A DNA stretch of 64,000 bases from Isoetes taiwanensis (taxonomy: Eukaryota > Streptophyta > Lycopodiopsida > Isoetales > Isoetaceae), in assembly GCA_021234155.1 (NCBI GenBank), contig JAJEKV010000025.1, forward strand, positions 14,998,390 through 15,062,389, read 5' to 3'. This document shows positions 24,297-37,189 of this stretch, piece by piece (within the stretch, counting starts at the first letter, position 1; the number at the start of each line of letters is the position of its first letter). The notes beneath the pieces were generated by a model that saw nothing but the letters and a program-made list of their open reading frames with translations, made no database searches and was not told the origin of the DNA. Made by a program: the position numbers and the translations under genes.

Positions 24297-24384
24297 CCAC
24301 AGATAATTTTTGGTAATACGAAAAAATAGTTTTGTAATGGTTATCTGGCAATTTGATTTATATATGATGCTACATTAATGCTAG

Positions 24385-24702
24385 GCAGAGACTGCACCAA
24401 AACTATGTGCAAAATCATTCAGAGGTCCTCATCATTTTTTAGGAGGCATGTTTGTGCCATGCCTTTGCTTTAGGAAAGTTCAGTTTGAAGCTACCTCAAT
24501 ATCCGGCACATCACAGTGTGTACGGATGAGAAAGCCCACGGATATTGATGTTGCCGCACTCAGGAAAAAAATTATGTTTATTTATTTGTTTGAGGAGCAT
24601 GTGGAAAAGGATCCAATGTTGCAACATGTATTTCAACATTGGCAGTTTCAAGACATTGCCAAAACATGTATTTCGGTTTCGAGTGTGGTTTGAAGAAGCC
24701 GG
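24385..24702 (+). pseudogene. Duplicate PPOX1-like linker and FRVWFEE exons
   Basis: A degraded second copy of the exons at 27362-27715. It starts near TAPKLCAKSFRGPHHF, continues with TSQCVRMRKPTDIDVAALRK and EEHVEKDPMLQ, and ends with FRVWFEEA at 24679-24702. The GGRFVPP segment is corrupted (GGMFVPC), a K run adds a shift, and the donor after PMLQ is lost. It is separated from the better copy by the NDR-kinase insert, so the block 24.1-24.7 kb was duplicated about 2.9 kb downstream. Confidence 0.82.
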
Positions 24703-25450
24703 ACATTAATTTTACAAAACGTCCACTCGGGAAAAATCAGTTGACAGAATGCCATTTTTAGTAGTTAAGCACCTCAACAAAAGGGTTAAAACAAGAGTAA
24801 GAGAGACTTCTAGTTTAGGCTCGAAATGCCACGTTCAAAAGTTGTGAGGGTGAATGCTAGAATCTTAGATATTGTGGCTATGTGGTTTTAGATATGGAGC
24901 TTACAAAAATTACATACAAGCATTGGAAGATTACAAACTACTAAACAACAAACTTAGAGTTGCAAGAACAATATCATTATCCAATGCGCCACTTATGAAT
25001 GAATTGTCCATTGTGCTTAGAAAGGATACAACATAAAACATAAAGCAAGTTTGGGAGTCAAAGGACGTCTCTTAGAGAACACTAATGCACCCATCTTTTA
25101 TTCTCCCCATTCTATCTTTTGTTTGGGGAAGAATGAAAAATCAAGAGAGAAAGTGAGAGGCAAATGATACTCAGTTTGTTAGATCTGAGGGTAGACATAC
25201 ACACGTCATATACATGTCGCTCTCTGCACGTATTTAACGTAAGCTTTTGCAGCCTTCAATGATGTGGATATATGCATGTATAGAGTTCCATGATGACACA
25301 TAGCACATTATGTATTGATATGATATAAACATTTTGGGTTATATTGAACATGAATAAGAATTGCCACAATAAATACTTGGCAAGATTGGTGATATACTTT
25401 TATGCTATCAAACCATATATAATCATACATTCAATTTTGAATTTTTTTGG
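24703..25450. other. Non-coding intron-like stretch
   Basis: AT-rich, no family recognised. It lies between the degraded PPOX1-like exons and the dispersed repeat at 25451. Confidence 0.4.
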
Positions 25451-25539
25451 GTTGCCCCTAGGGGGGCAAACCCTCGCTTATGTGGGGTTGTGGCATATCT
25501 TAGGTATAAGCTGGAATATACCTAGGATATCGATGGCCG
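25451..25539 (+). repeat. Dispersed repeat with GCCCCTAGGGGG core, copy 2
   Basis: Matches the reverse complement of 3730-3812 block by block (GCCCCTAGGGGG, GCAAACCCTCG, AGCTGGAATATACC, CCTAGGATAT). It lies 320 bases before the NDR-kinase fragment, so it may be part of whatever element carried that fragment in. Confidence 0.5.
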
Positions 25540-25857
25540 CCCAAACCCTTTGTTGCATATAGAACCGGGCGGTCTCGTGTGTTCTAGATCGGGGATATTT
25601 TCAACCTGGGTAATTGGCATGGCAAAGCAAGCAAGCGGCCTGCTGCGCATCAAGCAAGCAATGGGTTTCACTCATCAAACATTTTGGCAAGCAAGCAATC
25701 GGTCGATTGCGGGGCAAATGGATTTCCAAAGGTGATTTGTGCCCGAATTATATAGCCCTTAGATCTTCTAGCAACTTAGATTTGTGGTTTAATCGTTTTA
25801 GTTGTTAGATTTGTGAAACCACATCTTTATAACATCAATCTTGTAATATTTTAGGTA

Positions 25858-27003
<1,146 letters not shown>

Positions 27004-28401
27004 GTTTATTCTGGATTTGGGAACCACAACCCGGTAGACTAGGGACTATATGTCCACTGAAATAACGTGATAAATATGCCCTGCCTTGCCTGTTTTTACT
27101 GATAGATATTTGCAGGTGAACCACGCCCCCCATTTGGTGGGCTCATTAAGTTGCTAGTTGAGACACCATGCGTGATCTCAGCTGATGTCCCTTCTGGTTG
27201 GCATGTTGAAGATGGTGATATAAATGACACAAAGTGCAATCCAGAAATGCTGGTTAGTTTGTCTATGTGCCACAGGTAATTTTTGGTAATACGAAAAAAT
27301 TACAAAGTTTTGTAATGATTATCTGACAATTTGATTTATATATGATGCTACATTAATGTTAGGTTTCATTGACTGCACCAAAACTATGTGCAAAATCATT
27401 CAGAGGTCCTCATCATTTTTTAGGAGGCAGGTTTGTGCCGCCTCCTATCGTTGAAAAGTTCAGTTTGAAGCTACCCCACCCGGGTACATCACAGTGTGTA
27501 CGGATTAGAAAGCCCACGGACATTGATGTTGCTGCACTCAGGAAAAATTATGTTGGTGCATATTTGCTTGAGGAGCATGTGGAAAAGGATCCAATGTTGC
27601 AGGTAAGCAGCTATTGGGTTATTACTATTGCCTAAACTACCAAAACATGTATTTCAACATTGGCAGTTTCGAGTGTGGTTTGAAGAAGCGGTTGCTGCTG
27701 GTCTATTCAATATTTTCAAAGTCGCCCGATAGGAACTCAAATTTGAGCTTTAGTCAGCTCACTGGTAGCTGGTGCTTTTTTTTATGACGAGTCAAATTGG
27801 AGCTTTACAGATATGCACTTCACTTGTCATGATGTTGTTTTATCTTTGTAGCTGGTGCTTTTCTTTATGATGTGTTAGTGGCGGTTTTGGTCAATAATCT
27901 CTAATAGAAGTGCAAAATGAGGAACAAATTTCTTGTGACATGCTCTTTGTGGTGCAACTAGTGAATAATCATGATGTATATCCAATTGGATATTGTGCAG
28001 AGCTCTGTAATTGAGGGACCGCATGTTCTGGATTAGACTTATGCAGATCTGATGTCAAAATATGTCAATGGGTTTGGCATTCTGACCAATCATTGCTTAC
28101 ATGTTTTGTTACTGTTCATTCCCAGCATGCTCAGGCATTTCTCATTTCTATTGCAGGGATCGTGTAATTCCAAAGCCAGAATATTGGGGTGGGTTTAGAT
28201 TACGCCCTGACATAATTGAATTCTGGCAGGGTAGAGAGTGGCGACTGCACGACAGGTGTTTTAGTGGCAAATATGCTTTCCTTTTGAGTTTTAGCACTTG
28301 GATCTGTACTCATCACTAGTCGATTCCATTTGTAGGTTGATGTTCAAAAGGTCAGAAACCAACGGGACTTGTCATGGAAAATGGAACGGTTGTCTCCATA
28401 A

Positions 28402-30255
28402 TTCTGGAAAGCATGCTTGTTAGATGGAATACAGCTAAAAAAAAAATAGCGTCTATATTCAATCGTTAGCCTACGTTAGTGTATTCCTAGGGAAGTGGGA
28501 TGCTTTATATCTAACACAACTTCCTTTCGAGCTTTTGATATTTTCGAGCCGGTTAGCTGTACCTAGATAGAACATGTATAAAATTGGCATGAAAAAATTA
28601 TCAAGCAATTTTAATTAAAATGTTGTAGAAAATATAAGCACCAGATCAAAACCTAAATGGATGCAAGACCTTGTCTGATGCTTGCACCTTGTCTTTATGC
28701 AATGTAAGGCAAGGGAATACTGTGTCAAATGACCTTAGGCGATAGGTGATAGGTCCTCGTAGATTATAGATCCTAGCCATCGAGTTCAAGTCAATAAATT
28801 ATTAGCCATAATCCACATACATGCTATGATAAACGGGCTATGAATTGTTTATCATGATAAACTGTTTATTGTTTATGAGGCCTGAAACCATTTTCGTGCA
28901 AAAGTTGGTCTGATCAAGCTTTATAGTTGAGAGGAAGAGTAGGAATTACAATTTGGGTTTAGTTGCTCCGGCCCAAAAACTTGCTTCTATCCTCGAGCTT
29001 GCCAGAAACCTCTTCTTTGTTCGTGATTATGGTTATAGCGCCTATGGAGAAAAAATTATCTCAAACTTGTTGGTTGAAGAGGTTAAACCTCGTGCTTGCC
29101 CATTATGGCAAATAAATAGGCTTATTTGTCGTAAATGGGCTCTGATCGGGGCTTAGCCCCCTCACCACAAAGTCCCTCTTGCACCTTGCAATTATGCAAA
29201 GCAAGGCATAGTGTTGTGATTTCAACAAGTGTATGTTTACATATTATAAGCTCATGAACTTTCCAGGCCTTTTTTTCCCACGTTGTATGCGAGCAAGCCA
29301 TGTTTCATCCTAACACAGTAGTCTTAGAACAAACGATGTCTCGAGTTCGAGGCCACCCGGAGTCCCATTCAATGTAAGGTGGTTAGGGGCCGGACACAAC
29401 AAAACAATGTTGATGTGGTGTGTTCGTCATCATATGTCTAATCGGATGCTAGTGGCATGGCTTCCTCTTCCTCTTTCTCTTTAACGTTTAAGCATAAAAA
29501 GGGTTTCCTTGTTGTATTCCCTTCTCTGAAATCTTTGAGTAGGAGGAGGTGGTAATACATGTGGCATAGAGATATAAAATATTTCGTGGATTTGAATCAA
29601 AGACTATGCTGTTTTTGCTTTACTTTTCCTCATTTTCATTGATAAGATGGTTAGGTCAAAGTATTTTTTGTGTATCTTGTCTGCTTATGCATTATTTTAT
29701 AACATGTAACTCAATTGTAGGGCTTCATGTTCAAGGCCCCGTGGGGACTACAATGTAAGGTGTCTCCTATCCTCCTCTTCTGGAGTAGTCGTGTGACATG
29801 TGATCACGGCTGACGAGACAATTGGGGACACTCTCGAATCCCCACCTTGTTGGGAGGAAATGGGTCCAATATCATATAAGCAGTATGCCCTAGCACCTTT
29901 CTTTCTCCTCCTCCAATTCCTCCTCTTCCTCGAATAAATTCTGCCTACAATTGCTCTATCCATTTAATCCATCTGTGAACTTATACCCATGGGAAACGAG
30001 GTGAAATAGCAAGGGCCCAAGTTTCTACTCCTCCTTCTCCTCAAATAAATACTTCCTACAATTTCCTTATCATTTACTTTCTATTGCCATTTCAATTTAA
30101 GAAAAAAGTGATGACAAAAGATGAAAAAACAAAACCGTCTCTGCATAAACAATGTTACAAAATGCATATCAATACATGGCAAGTCTGATCCTTTCTGCAA
30201 GGCCTAACTAAAATGTCAAATGCCATTCCATAATCTAAGTCTTTATGCCATTCTA
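28402..30255. other. Non-coding stretch with a perfect palindrome
   Basis: No recognised gene. A 16-base perfect palindrome GTTTATCATGATAAAC is at 28847-28862. Short shared phrases (CAATGTAAGGTG at 29370 and 29750; CTCCTC- and CTACAATT-rich pieces at 29890-29960 and 30030-30065) point to worn repeats. GAGTTCGAGGCC near 29341 looks like a pol III B-box, but no A-box or tRNA fold supports a tRNA or SINE. Confidence 0.4.
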
Positions 30256-30500
30256 TTTTTTTTTTTTTTTTTTTTTTTTTGAAGAACTGTGTCATCAATA
30301 TATTAAAAGAATGGTAATGTTACAAAGCAAGTGAGGAGGAAGGAGAACTGCCTCTAAGGAGACAAATGATACCCGACACTCCCACAACAAACTCACAGAA
30401 AAACTGCAACTCTACTGCTGTACAAACCGACCATCACCATCTACAACACCCAAGAAGTCCCGCCAAATGGGTCTAAGTTAGATATTGGGGTAAAAAGCGA
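30256..30500 (-). mobile_element. 3' tail of a retroposed element with a 35-T (poly-A) run
   Basis: 35 consecutive T at 30256-30290, read as poly-A on the minus strand. Immediately upstream on that strand is CATTCTTTTAATATATTGAT, then GACACAGTTCTTC, which looks like the 3' end of a plant LINE. No RT coding sequence follows, so it would be a strongly 5'-truncated copy. Confidence 0.55.
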
Positions 30501-32841
30501 CATGTTTAAGCGGAGAAAGCATCGCTAAGCAAAGCACCGACACACCTTTCGATTTCGTAGCGCCTTTTCTAACAATGATTTTGATTGTCGAGGTGTAATT
30601 ATTCCACTACCATTGTTATTTTTATTGAATTGTACAAGCCAATTTGCTCCCCGATTGCACTTCGATTCCTGCATTTTGCAAATTGAAGCATCCTCTTCAA
30701 GGCGCTTGCTCCGACTTCTTTGTTTGTTGCTGCTTTTTTTTAAAGTATCTTCTTTTCTCATGGCTGGTGAAGGAATCATCCCACAGCAAAAGCTGAAATG
30801 GCTGGCGGAAAATGTCACTGCAGATGATGGAACCAGTGTTTGGTCTGAGCCATTCGAAAAAGGCAAAATCAAAATCTACTTTGTTCGCCCTCATTTGAAA
30901 CAAATTGACCTGGACTTTGATCGATTTCTTTGTATGGAGATGGAGGTGTCCCGAATAATGAATTGAGGAAGCTAGTAGCATTATCATTTGCATGGGAAAA
31001 CTGTAGTCGGGCAGAGCATAACCCTGAGGCTCATCGGGTTGATTGGGATGCTTACAAGAAACAGGTCAATGTTTGGTCCAGGAGAAAAAGGGATGACATT
31101 GATGTTAAAAAAGAAGATGTTAAAAGGATCAAACCTACAGTTCCTTCATGCCAAAGTACACCTCTAGCTTCAGGCAGATCAACACCTCAACTTGAATTTA
31201 AGGGGGAAAGCAAAATTTTCCTCGAAGTTTTACGTTTCTAATTTAAGTTTCAACATTTCTTTGATTGAAGAGGAGGTTAGTAAGTTGGAAACGCATTAAA
31301 TGTACAACCCTGATCTAGTAAAATAATTAGTACCATTGAGGTAGATAAGAACTCTTCAAAGGGAAGAGAGGATGATTGAGCATGGAAGGAACGAGATAGC
31401 AAGAATGGATGAGTTGTTTCCGCTTTGAATGCCAAAGCGCACAAGAATGATGGAGACTTGAAGCAGATGGAAGAGTTAAAGCAAAAATAAGTGGTGAAGT
31501 ATATTTTGCTCTAAACTGGAGGCTTGCCTTCCAAAGGTTAGTGTTGAAGCATTACAGAGAAGGAAAAGAAGGAAAGATTAAAACTTCAACCGAATTGATT
31601 ATAGTGAAAGCAGTGAACTACTTTAGAAGCCGGTAGACAATTGATGGACTCGTGATATATCAAAAATGTCTATCATAACTATGAAAAGCAAAAAGTTGCC
31701 CTGTTTCATGGAAGATGCATGTCCGCATGTGGATTGGTCTTCAATCCAAAATATAAATTGAGTATGGCATTACCATGTGAACATGTCTATCACTTGGCAT
31801 CTTTGCATGCTTTTGTATGAAAAGAAGACATGCTTCTCGTGTTTGGAGCTGAAGTTCCTGTGGAAGTTTTTGTGGAACTTGGTCTAGAGGTTGCGTGAAG
31901 AAGACTTGCGAGATTCAGCAAAAAAAAGGCATTTGAGGTAGGCATTACTAGTGCATTTGCTTCACGATAAGTTTTCCAATGTTGTCACACCTGTATTTCA
32001 CCCGCTTTTATTATTTAATAAAGCACAGTGGCACTGTGGCTTCACCGCTTCGAGTCACCAAAAATGTTGGTTCCTATCAAGATCATCTCAAGTGTCACTA
32101 AGTCCAAGAAGGAAAGTGTAGAAGCTTTGCGGAAGGTAAGACTCCGATATTTCTTATTTGTGTTTTAATTAATTTAATCTCATTTAAATTGATTTGTGTT
32201 CTAAACAAACAAAAGTTTTTGTAATTCACCTTAGTAAGGGGCCAGCAAAAAGGAGGAAAAACGCTCACGCGTTGTTGAGAGCAGCTCGAAGAATATTATG
32301 AACAACCCGTACAAAAAGGTTCCCCGCGAATTGGCACAAAGACCCGGGTTGAGGAGTGCAAGCTGCAGAGAAAAGTTCCCATCTTTGCAAATGTAGATGT
32401 TCACAAGCGGTGATGAACAACAAGCAAATGAAGATGATGTTGATGCTTGAAGTTGCTGAAATCTTGCCAGAGAAAGGTAAGGGTAAGGGTGAAGCAGCCA
32501 GTTGAAATGGAGGTAGCAACAACAAAAGTCAAAAGAAGATTGGGAGACCCTCAAAGAAGCTGCCACCTCAAGCACCAAAGCAAATAGGTGATCAAGTTGA
32601 TATGATTGTGAAAATGTTAAATGGTAGTTCAGGGTTACGCTTTCTCAAGATATCAAGTCATTGAGTTAGTTTTCGAACATAACATATTGTAGTGTATGTG
32701 AAATCTTTTGCTTTTAATTGTTTTATGTTGTTTGAGAACATTGTTTGAATATTGTAATTGTTTTTCTTTAATTAATGACTTCTTTTAATTCATGTTTAAG
32801 TCATGTTGATGTTTAAGTTTCTTTTTTTATTAATGTTGCAG

Positions 32842-33404
32842 AGGATTTAGAAAAGAAAAAACTTGTCATCCTAGACATTAATGGAGTTTTGGTCAACACC
32901 TTCCAAAAATGAGCAAGAGTAAAGATTCCACCAGGGCTCAAGAAGTATTACACAGCAGAGAAAGTGGTTATTTGCAGACCTTTTCTACAAGAGTTCTTGG
33001 ATTTCTGTTTTGAAAGATTTGAAGTTGGGATTTGGTCTAGCATGATGAAGCACAACATCATACAAATCCTTAATGATGATCCGCCAAAGACACTACATTG
33101 CTAAATTCAAATTCATTGGGGTCAGAATGAATGTGAGGTGCTGCCTTTTATGTTTCTAGGCAGTGCAACCAAACTAGTATTTATGAAGCCAATTGTCAAA
33201 GTTTACATAGCTGTACAGGATGTTGTGCTTGTGGATGACTCTTTGTACAAGACTTTCTTGTCCCCACCAGACACATGCTTAATAGTTGAGAGCTTTGACA
33301 ATGAGGAAAATGATAAGGTATTCAACTACATAAAAGCATGTTTGCACACTTGGCTTCATTCAAAGAATCCTCAAAAGTGGTTGCACCAAAGACTTCCATG
33401 TTGA
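32842..33404 (+). pseudogene. FCP1-like HAD domain (module copy 1)
   Basis: About 187 codons in one continuous frame interrupted by TGA near 32912 and TAA near 33100. Motif I is LDINGVLV (nucleophile Asp, but Asn two residues on). The FERFEVGIWSS segment is motif II, and LVDDSLYK carries the acidic pair. Plant HAD-like FCP1 relatives with D-L-N-G are known, so the DxN change may be ancestral rather than decay. The second copy (40911-41549, minus) shares GIWSSM and LLLDDSLYKSYLSSP. Confidence 0.85.
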
Positions 33405-33570
33405 TGTGGTCAAGGAAGTAGACATCAACATACTCAAACTTGTTGTTGACCACTTGAAAGAACTTGCAAGATGGAAAGTAGCAATTGAGGGAAGCATGCA
33501 ATTGGTGAAAGATATTGTTGGTGTTGCAACTGATATTGTTGTAAATAAACAGGAGGAACCTGCAAGAGAA

Positions 33571-33700
33571 GAAACAACACACATTGAAGATACTGATCAG
33601 ACACACATTGAAGATATTGATCAGATCCACATTGAAGATACCGATAAACAGGAGGAAACTGCAAGAGAAGAAATAACACAAGATCAGACCCACATTGAAG
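33571..33700 (+). repeat. In-frame 24-base repeat encoding THIEDTDQ
   Basis: Three to four near copies of a unit translating as THIEDTDQ, THIEDIDQ or IHIEDTDK, separated by two copies of a Q-E-E-x-A-R-E-E phrase. It forms an acidic tail to the HAD-like gene. Confidence 0.75.
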
Positions 33701-34204
33701 GTACTGACTTTAAGATGTAAATTAAGAACTTCATGTACTTAAGTTGTAACTTAAGATATAACAGCTGTTTCTTTGTGAAGACTGGATATGAGTACATAGC
33801 TGTACACTTTTGTAACAGAACGGATATCAATGTAAATTCAAGGTTTCAGGCATTTACCTACACTTGTGCAGATCATCATTTGTAAACTTTGTTCATTTGT
33901 AAACTTGCAATCTGTTTTCCATGTCCGCCAAGTCTGTTTTCAGAAGTTCATCAAGTTCAGAATAGTTAACCAAAAAATAGAAAGCATGTAAGCGCACAAA
34001 GCATAAAGTATGAAAAGCGGCACCTAGCGCTTTTTCTTTTTAAAGCCGTGAGGACAAGGAACATTTGTGCAGCAAAGAATTTGTTAGTTTTCATTGATAA
34101 CTAATTATAAAGAGTATAAGAAAGAATATGGCGGGAAAGAGCGGTGGTAATATCTAAAAACTCAACCGCTTCTTCGAAGCAAAGAAAAAAAACGGCGAGC
34201 GTAA

Positions 34205-37189
34205 TTAGCACTCTTTTGGAAGGGATGCCATAACTTTTGGCATGTCTCTTCACTCATCTTGAAACTGTTGTTACCAAGATTCTCCATATCAAACTTCATT
34301 GTCGACAAGGTGGCTATACAAACTAGCAACTGGCTTGTCCAATAGCAACTCAAATTGGAGTGCATCTGTTTGCTTGTAGTAATGGCCAGAAACTATAACT
34401 TCTTCTATACCAAATGCAGTACCCCAAGCATCTTCATATGTATCTAACAAAGTGTGTTTAGTCTCTGTACACCTAAGAACATAAAAGTCAACTCCCTCAT
34501 CATCTTCTGGATGTGCATTTACAGCAAAGTTATCTCCAACTTCTAGAAGAGAACTAAGGTCATCTTCTTCTTCATCATCATCATCTTCATCTTCTTCTTC
34601 TTCTTCTTCTTCTTCTTCTTCTTCTTCTTCTTCTTCTTCTTCTTCTTCTTCTTCTTCTTCTTCTTCTTCTTCTTCTTCTTCCCGACTAATTCTTCGTGGA
34701 TGTTTCTCCGAAAGAATGGAATTCATCTTTGGTTTCAGTTCTCATTGTGAGCCATGCTCCTGTAAACGCTTTGTTCGTGCAATCATCCCTTTACCGCATG
34801 AAAGCAATAGGAACAATAGCAAGAGAGGCACACTCAAACTTTGCAGGGGTTCTTTTGTCACATGGTCTGATGCAATGAAGTTTAGAGCTCCCCACATAGT
34901 GTTCTCCCTCCTTCCTTTCAGATTTGTCTACACTTTGGGGATCAATATGCCAAAAGAACACTGCAATATAAAACGGATTCATGCAACTTCAAATCTAAGA
35001 AAAATCTAAGAAAAACAAGAATTTACCTTCTTATATGAGGGTGCGGTGGATTGTTCATCATGTACCGTTCATGAAATCCACAATGTCTTTGGCACGCTCA
35101 ATTTCCAGGCCTCATACTTCAATTGTTCTCTTGCCAAAATCCTTTTCAATATTGCACCTTGTCCATCATGTTCTCCTTGCCATGCTTAACCGGGCAAAGA
35201 AATTCTACTCATACTCATTTCCTTCACTACACACATAGTTCCTTCCTACATTGCTCCTTTAAACTGGGATGTGCAACCATCAACTCAAAAAATATGTTTC
35301 TTGAACTCAATGTTTCAGGTGCTCTAAGCCGGCCAAGATGTACTTTCAAGCAATGTTGTACAAACTTCGGTGCTATGCTCCGTCATCATCGAAATATAAA
35401 AGTGCATTTCCTTTATAATTCTCCTCTCGATTAGTCCGATGGTCTCGACTTGTCTTCTTCTTTCTTTTTTTATCCGCTCGCTTCTCTTTTTCCGCCTCTT
35501 TAACTTCCATCTCCTCTATCTCGGCTTTGGGTTGCATGTCTATATGTGATATGAACCAATTGAGGCTTGGGTCCATGATGCCGAGGGGGCAAGATTGTGT
35601 CTCTTCCGAATTTTAAAGCGTAATTTTCAGCAAAGTCAATTACGAGAGACAATTGCATCTTCGTGAAAGGTATCCAAACACGCCCCGAATTGCTTTACTT
35701 CGCCCGATTGTGCCACATTGGAGGCATGCTTCATGAATTTGGGCAGACTCTCGTTCTTGTATGCAAATCTTGTTACTTTTGCTGGTTTCCTCCCTCCCAT
35801 TTTTTTCTTGGTAGTCTCCTTCATGTATCCAACTTTGTCTGGCGATTTCGGACCATGAACATTCTGTCGGTTTTGCGGTTTGTTTAAAAGCATGTTACAC
35901 GAAGCGCAATTTTGCCAAACGGTAATACCTTTTCAACCGGTTGTTTCCACTCCACCTTGTAATCGGTTTCCATCTTCTCCTTAGGACAAAAGCAAACCTG
36001 TTTATAACACGATTCTTGGCGGTAATATCTTTAAACATCATAACATTGAAGAGACAAACTTAAGAGTACCTTTTCATCCCATAATCTTTGCATGCCAACT
36101 GCAGACATTGATGTTTGTGCCATTCTTCATCTTCTTCTTTAGAGCAGACCATTTGCCTCCAAAAATCACTAATGGATTTATAAACATGGTTCTTGGCACT
36201 ACAGAAGTTACCATCACCACAAACAAACACAATTATTTTGCTTTCTTTTGTGCATCCCATTTGTATCTGTTCTGATTTTGTTGAGTGCTTGCATCACATA
36301 CTCAAAGTGCATGTGATATTGGCAGCAACAGGTCTCTCTTTCTTTTAAACGCCTCACAAAAGATGGCTTCAGCAATTCAAATGTGCGCTGTGAAATCTTC
36401 ATTTCATTGAATTCCTTTTTGAAGGCCATGTAAAATTGCAACTATAAACAAAGCAGAAATCTGAGTTCAAAAAAAATTAAAAGCGACAATCTAGTAAAAG
36501 CGAACAAAGCGGTAAAACATATAAAGCATAATAATTACACGAGAAATTTCAAGCAGTTGTATTGGATGATCAATTCTTTCACCATCTTTTGTAACAAACT
36601 TTCTCACATGCTTCCTGTATGGTGAGACTCTTGTGTTTTCTGTCCAGAACTTGTAAACAGAATTCTTAACCTCATCAGTTATTGCATCTGATCTCTTTTT
36701 CCTTGAAAACATTGACCACAGACCACATTCTTGTTCTGCCATTACTCTTCTTAAGTTGTCGCAATAATGATTTTCTTGATACATGAAGGATGGACTTTCT
36801 TGCTTGCATTATATCTGTCTTCCTTAGTTTCTTTTGCTGATTGAGTGTCTCTTGAACATTTCTAATGACATTCTTCATGATCTTGCTTTGATCATGATCA
36901 ACAAAATCCACCTCCAGTTGCAATTTCTTCTTCACTCTCTTCACAAATCTATGCACCACCAGTGCCTTATCCCCTTCTTTGTGATATTATTGAAATAATC
37001 GTCCAAACTCTTGGACAATTCTTGAAGCCTTCTCGCACTCAAGCCACTGTAAACTTGAGGCTGGATATTTTCTTTCTCCCTCTCCCTATCTCTTTTCCGC
37101 TATCTAGATTGCCTTCTTCTCTCGGCTTGAATTTCTCAGAAAATTTGAAGTCGCTTTTCTTCATCTAAATCTGATGTTGATTGATCCAT
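34205..37189 (-). pseudogene. Transposase-like gene with DFAENY motif (module copy 1)
   Basis: A roughly 3 kb minus-strand gene in several frames. The start at 37189 gives MDQSTSDLDEEKRLQIF. Then come an N-terminal helical region (NVIRNVQETLNQQKKLRKTD), DAITDEVKNSVYKFWTENTR followed by VSP, MKISQRTFELLKPSFVRR followed by RETCCCQYH, and EEWHKHQCLQLACKDYGMKR. The nuclease-like core follows: DFAENYALKF (35620-35637 encodes DFAENY) and, around 35131-35185, HGKEN and D-G-x-G-A-I-L-K-R-I-L. Then FWHIDPQSVDKSERKEGEHY, a 30-plus residue Glu tract, and a C-terminal domain (DNFAVNAHPEDDEGVDFYVL). The combination matches a widespread, largely unnamed eukaryotic transposase-like family; I cannot assign a superfamily. 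Multiple frameshifts and stops. It is convergent with the HAD-like gene. Confidence 0.75.
34591..34681. repeat. CTT (GAA) triplet microsatellite encoding poly-Glu
   Basis: About 30 uninterrupted CTT triplets on the plus strand. On the minus strand they read GAA and encode a Glu tract inside the transposase-like gene, followed by a mixed Asp/Glu stretch. Length is likely to vary between individuals. Confidence 0.95.

Larger units (their letters stand above)
30760..33720 (+). pseudogene. HAD/FCP1-like gene with RING-like and AT-hook-like segments (module copy 1)
   Basis: Several plus-strand segments read as one broken gene. (1) 30760-31241: MAGEGIIPQQKLKWLAENVT, then after a frame change ELRKLVALSFAWENCSRAEH and a Lys-rich stretch. 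(2) About 31690-31850: CGLVFNPKYKLSMALPCEHV, YHLASLHAFV and, in another frame, KKTCFSC, a Cys/His pattern like a RING-type finger. (3) About 32230-32630: a basic stretch with KKIGRPSKK, AT-hook-like. (4) After an AG acceptor at 32841, an FCP1-like HAD domain in one frame with two stops: KKLVILDINGVLV, CRPFLQEFLDFCFERFEVGI, WSS, and VVLVDDSLYKTFLSPP. (5) A tail to 33720 with THIEDTDQ-type repeats. FCP1-type HADs are phosphatases; here the catalytic motif is DxN, not DxD. It ends about 480 bases from the oppositely oriented transposase-like gene. That segments 1-4 belong to one protein is inference. Confidence 0.65.

Noticed and set aside
29330-29360. tRNA gene or SINE promoter (GAGTTCGAGGCC B-box look-alike)
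   Set aside because: No A-box at the right distance, no cloverleaf, no tail; a second weak look-alike near 28782 has the same problem.
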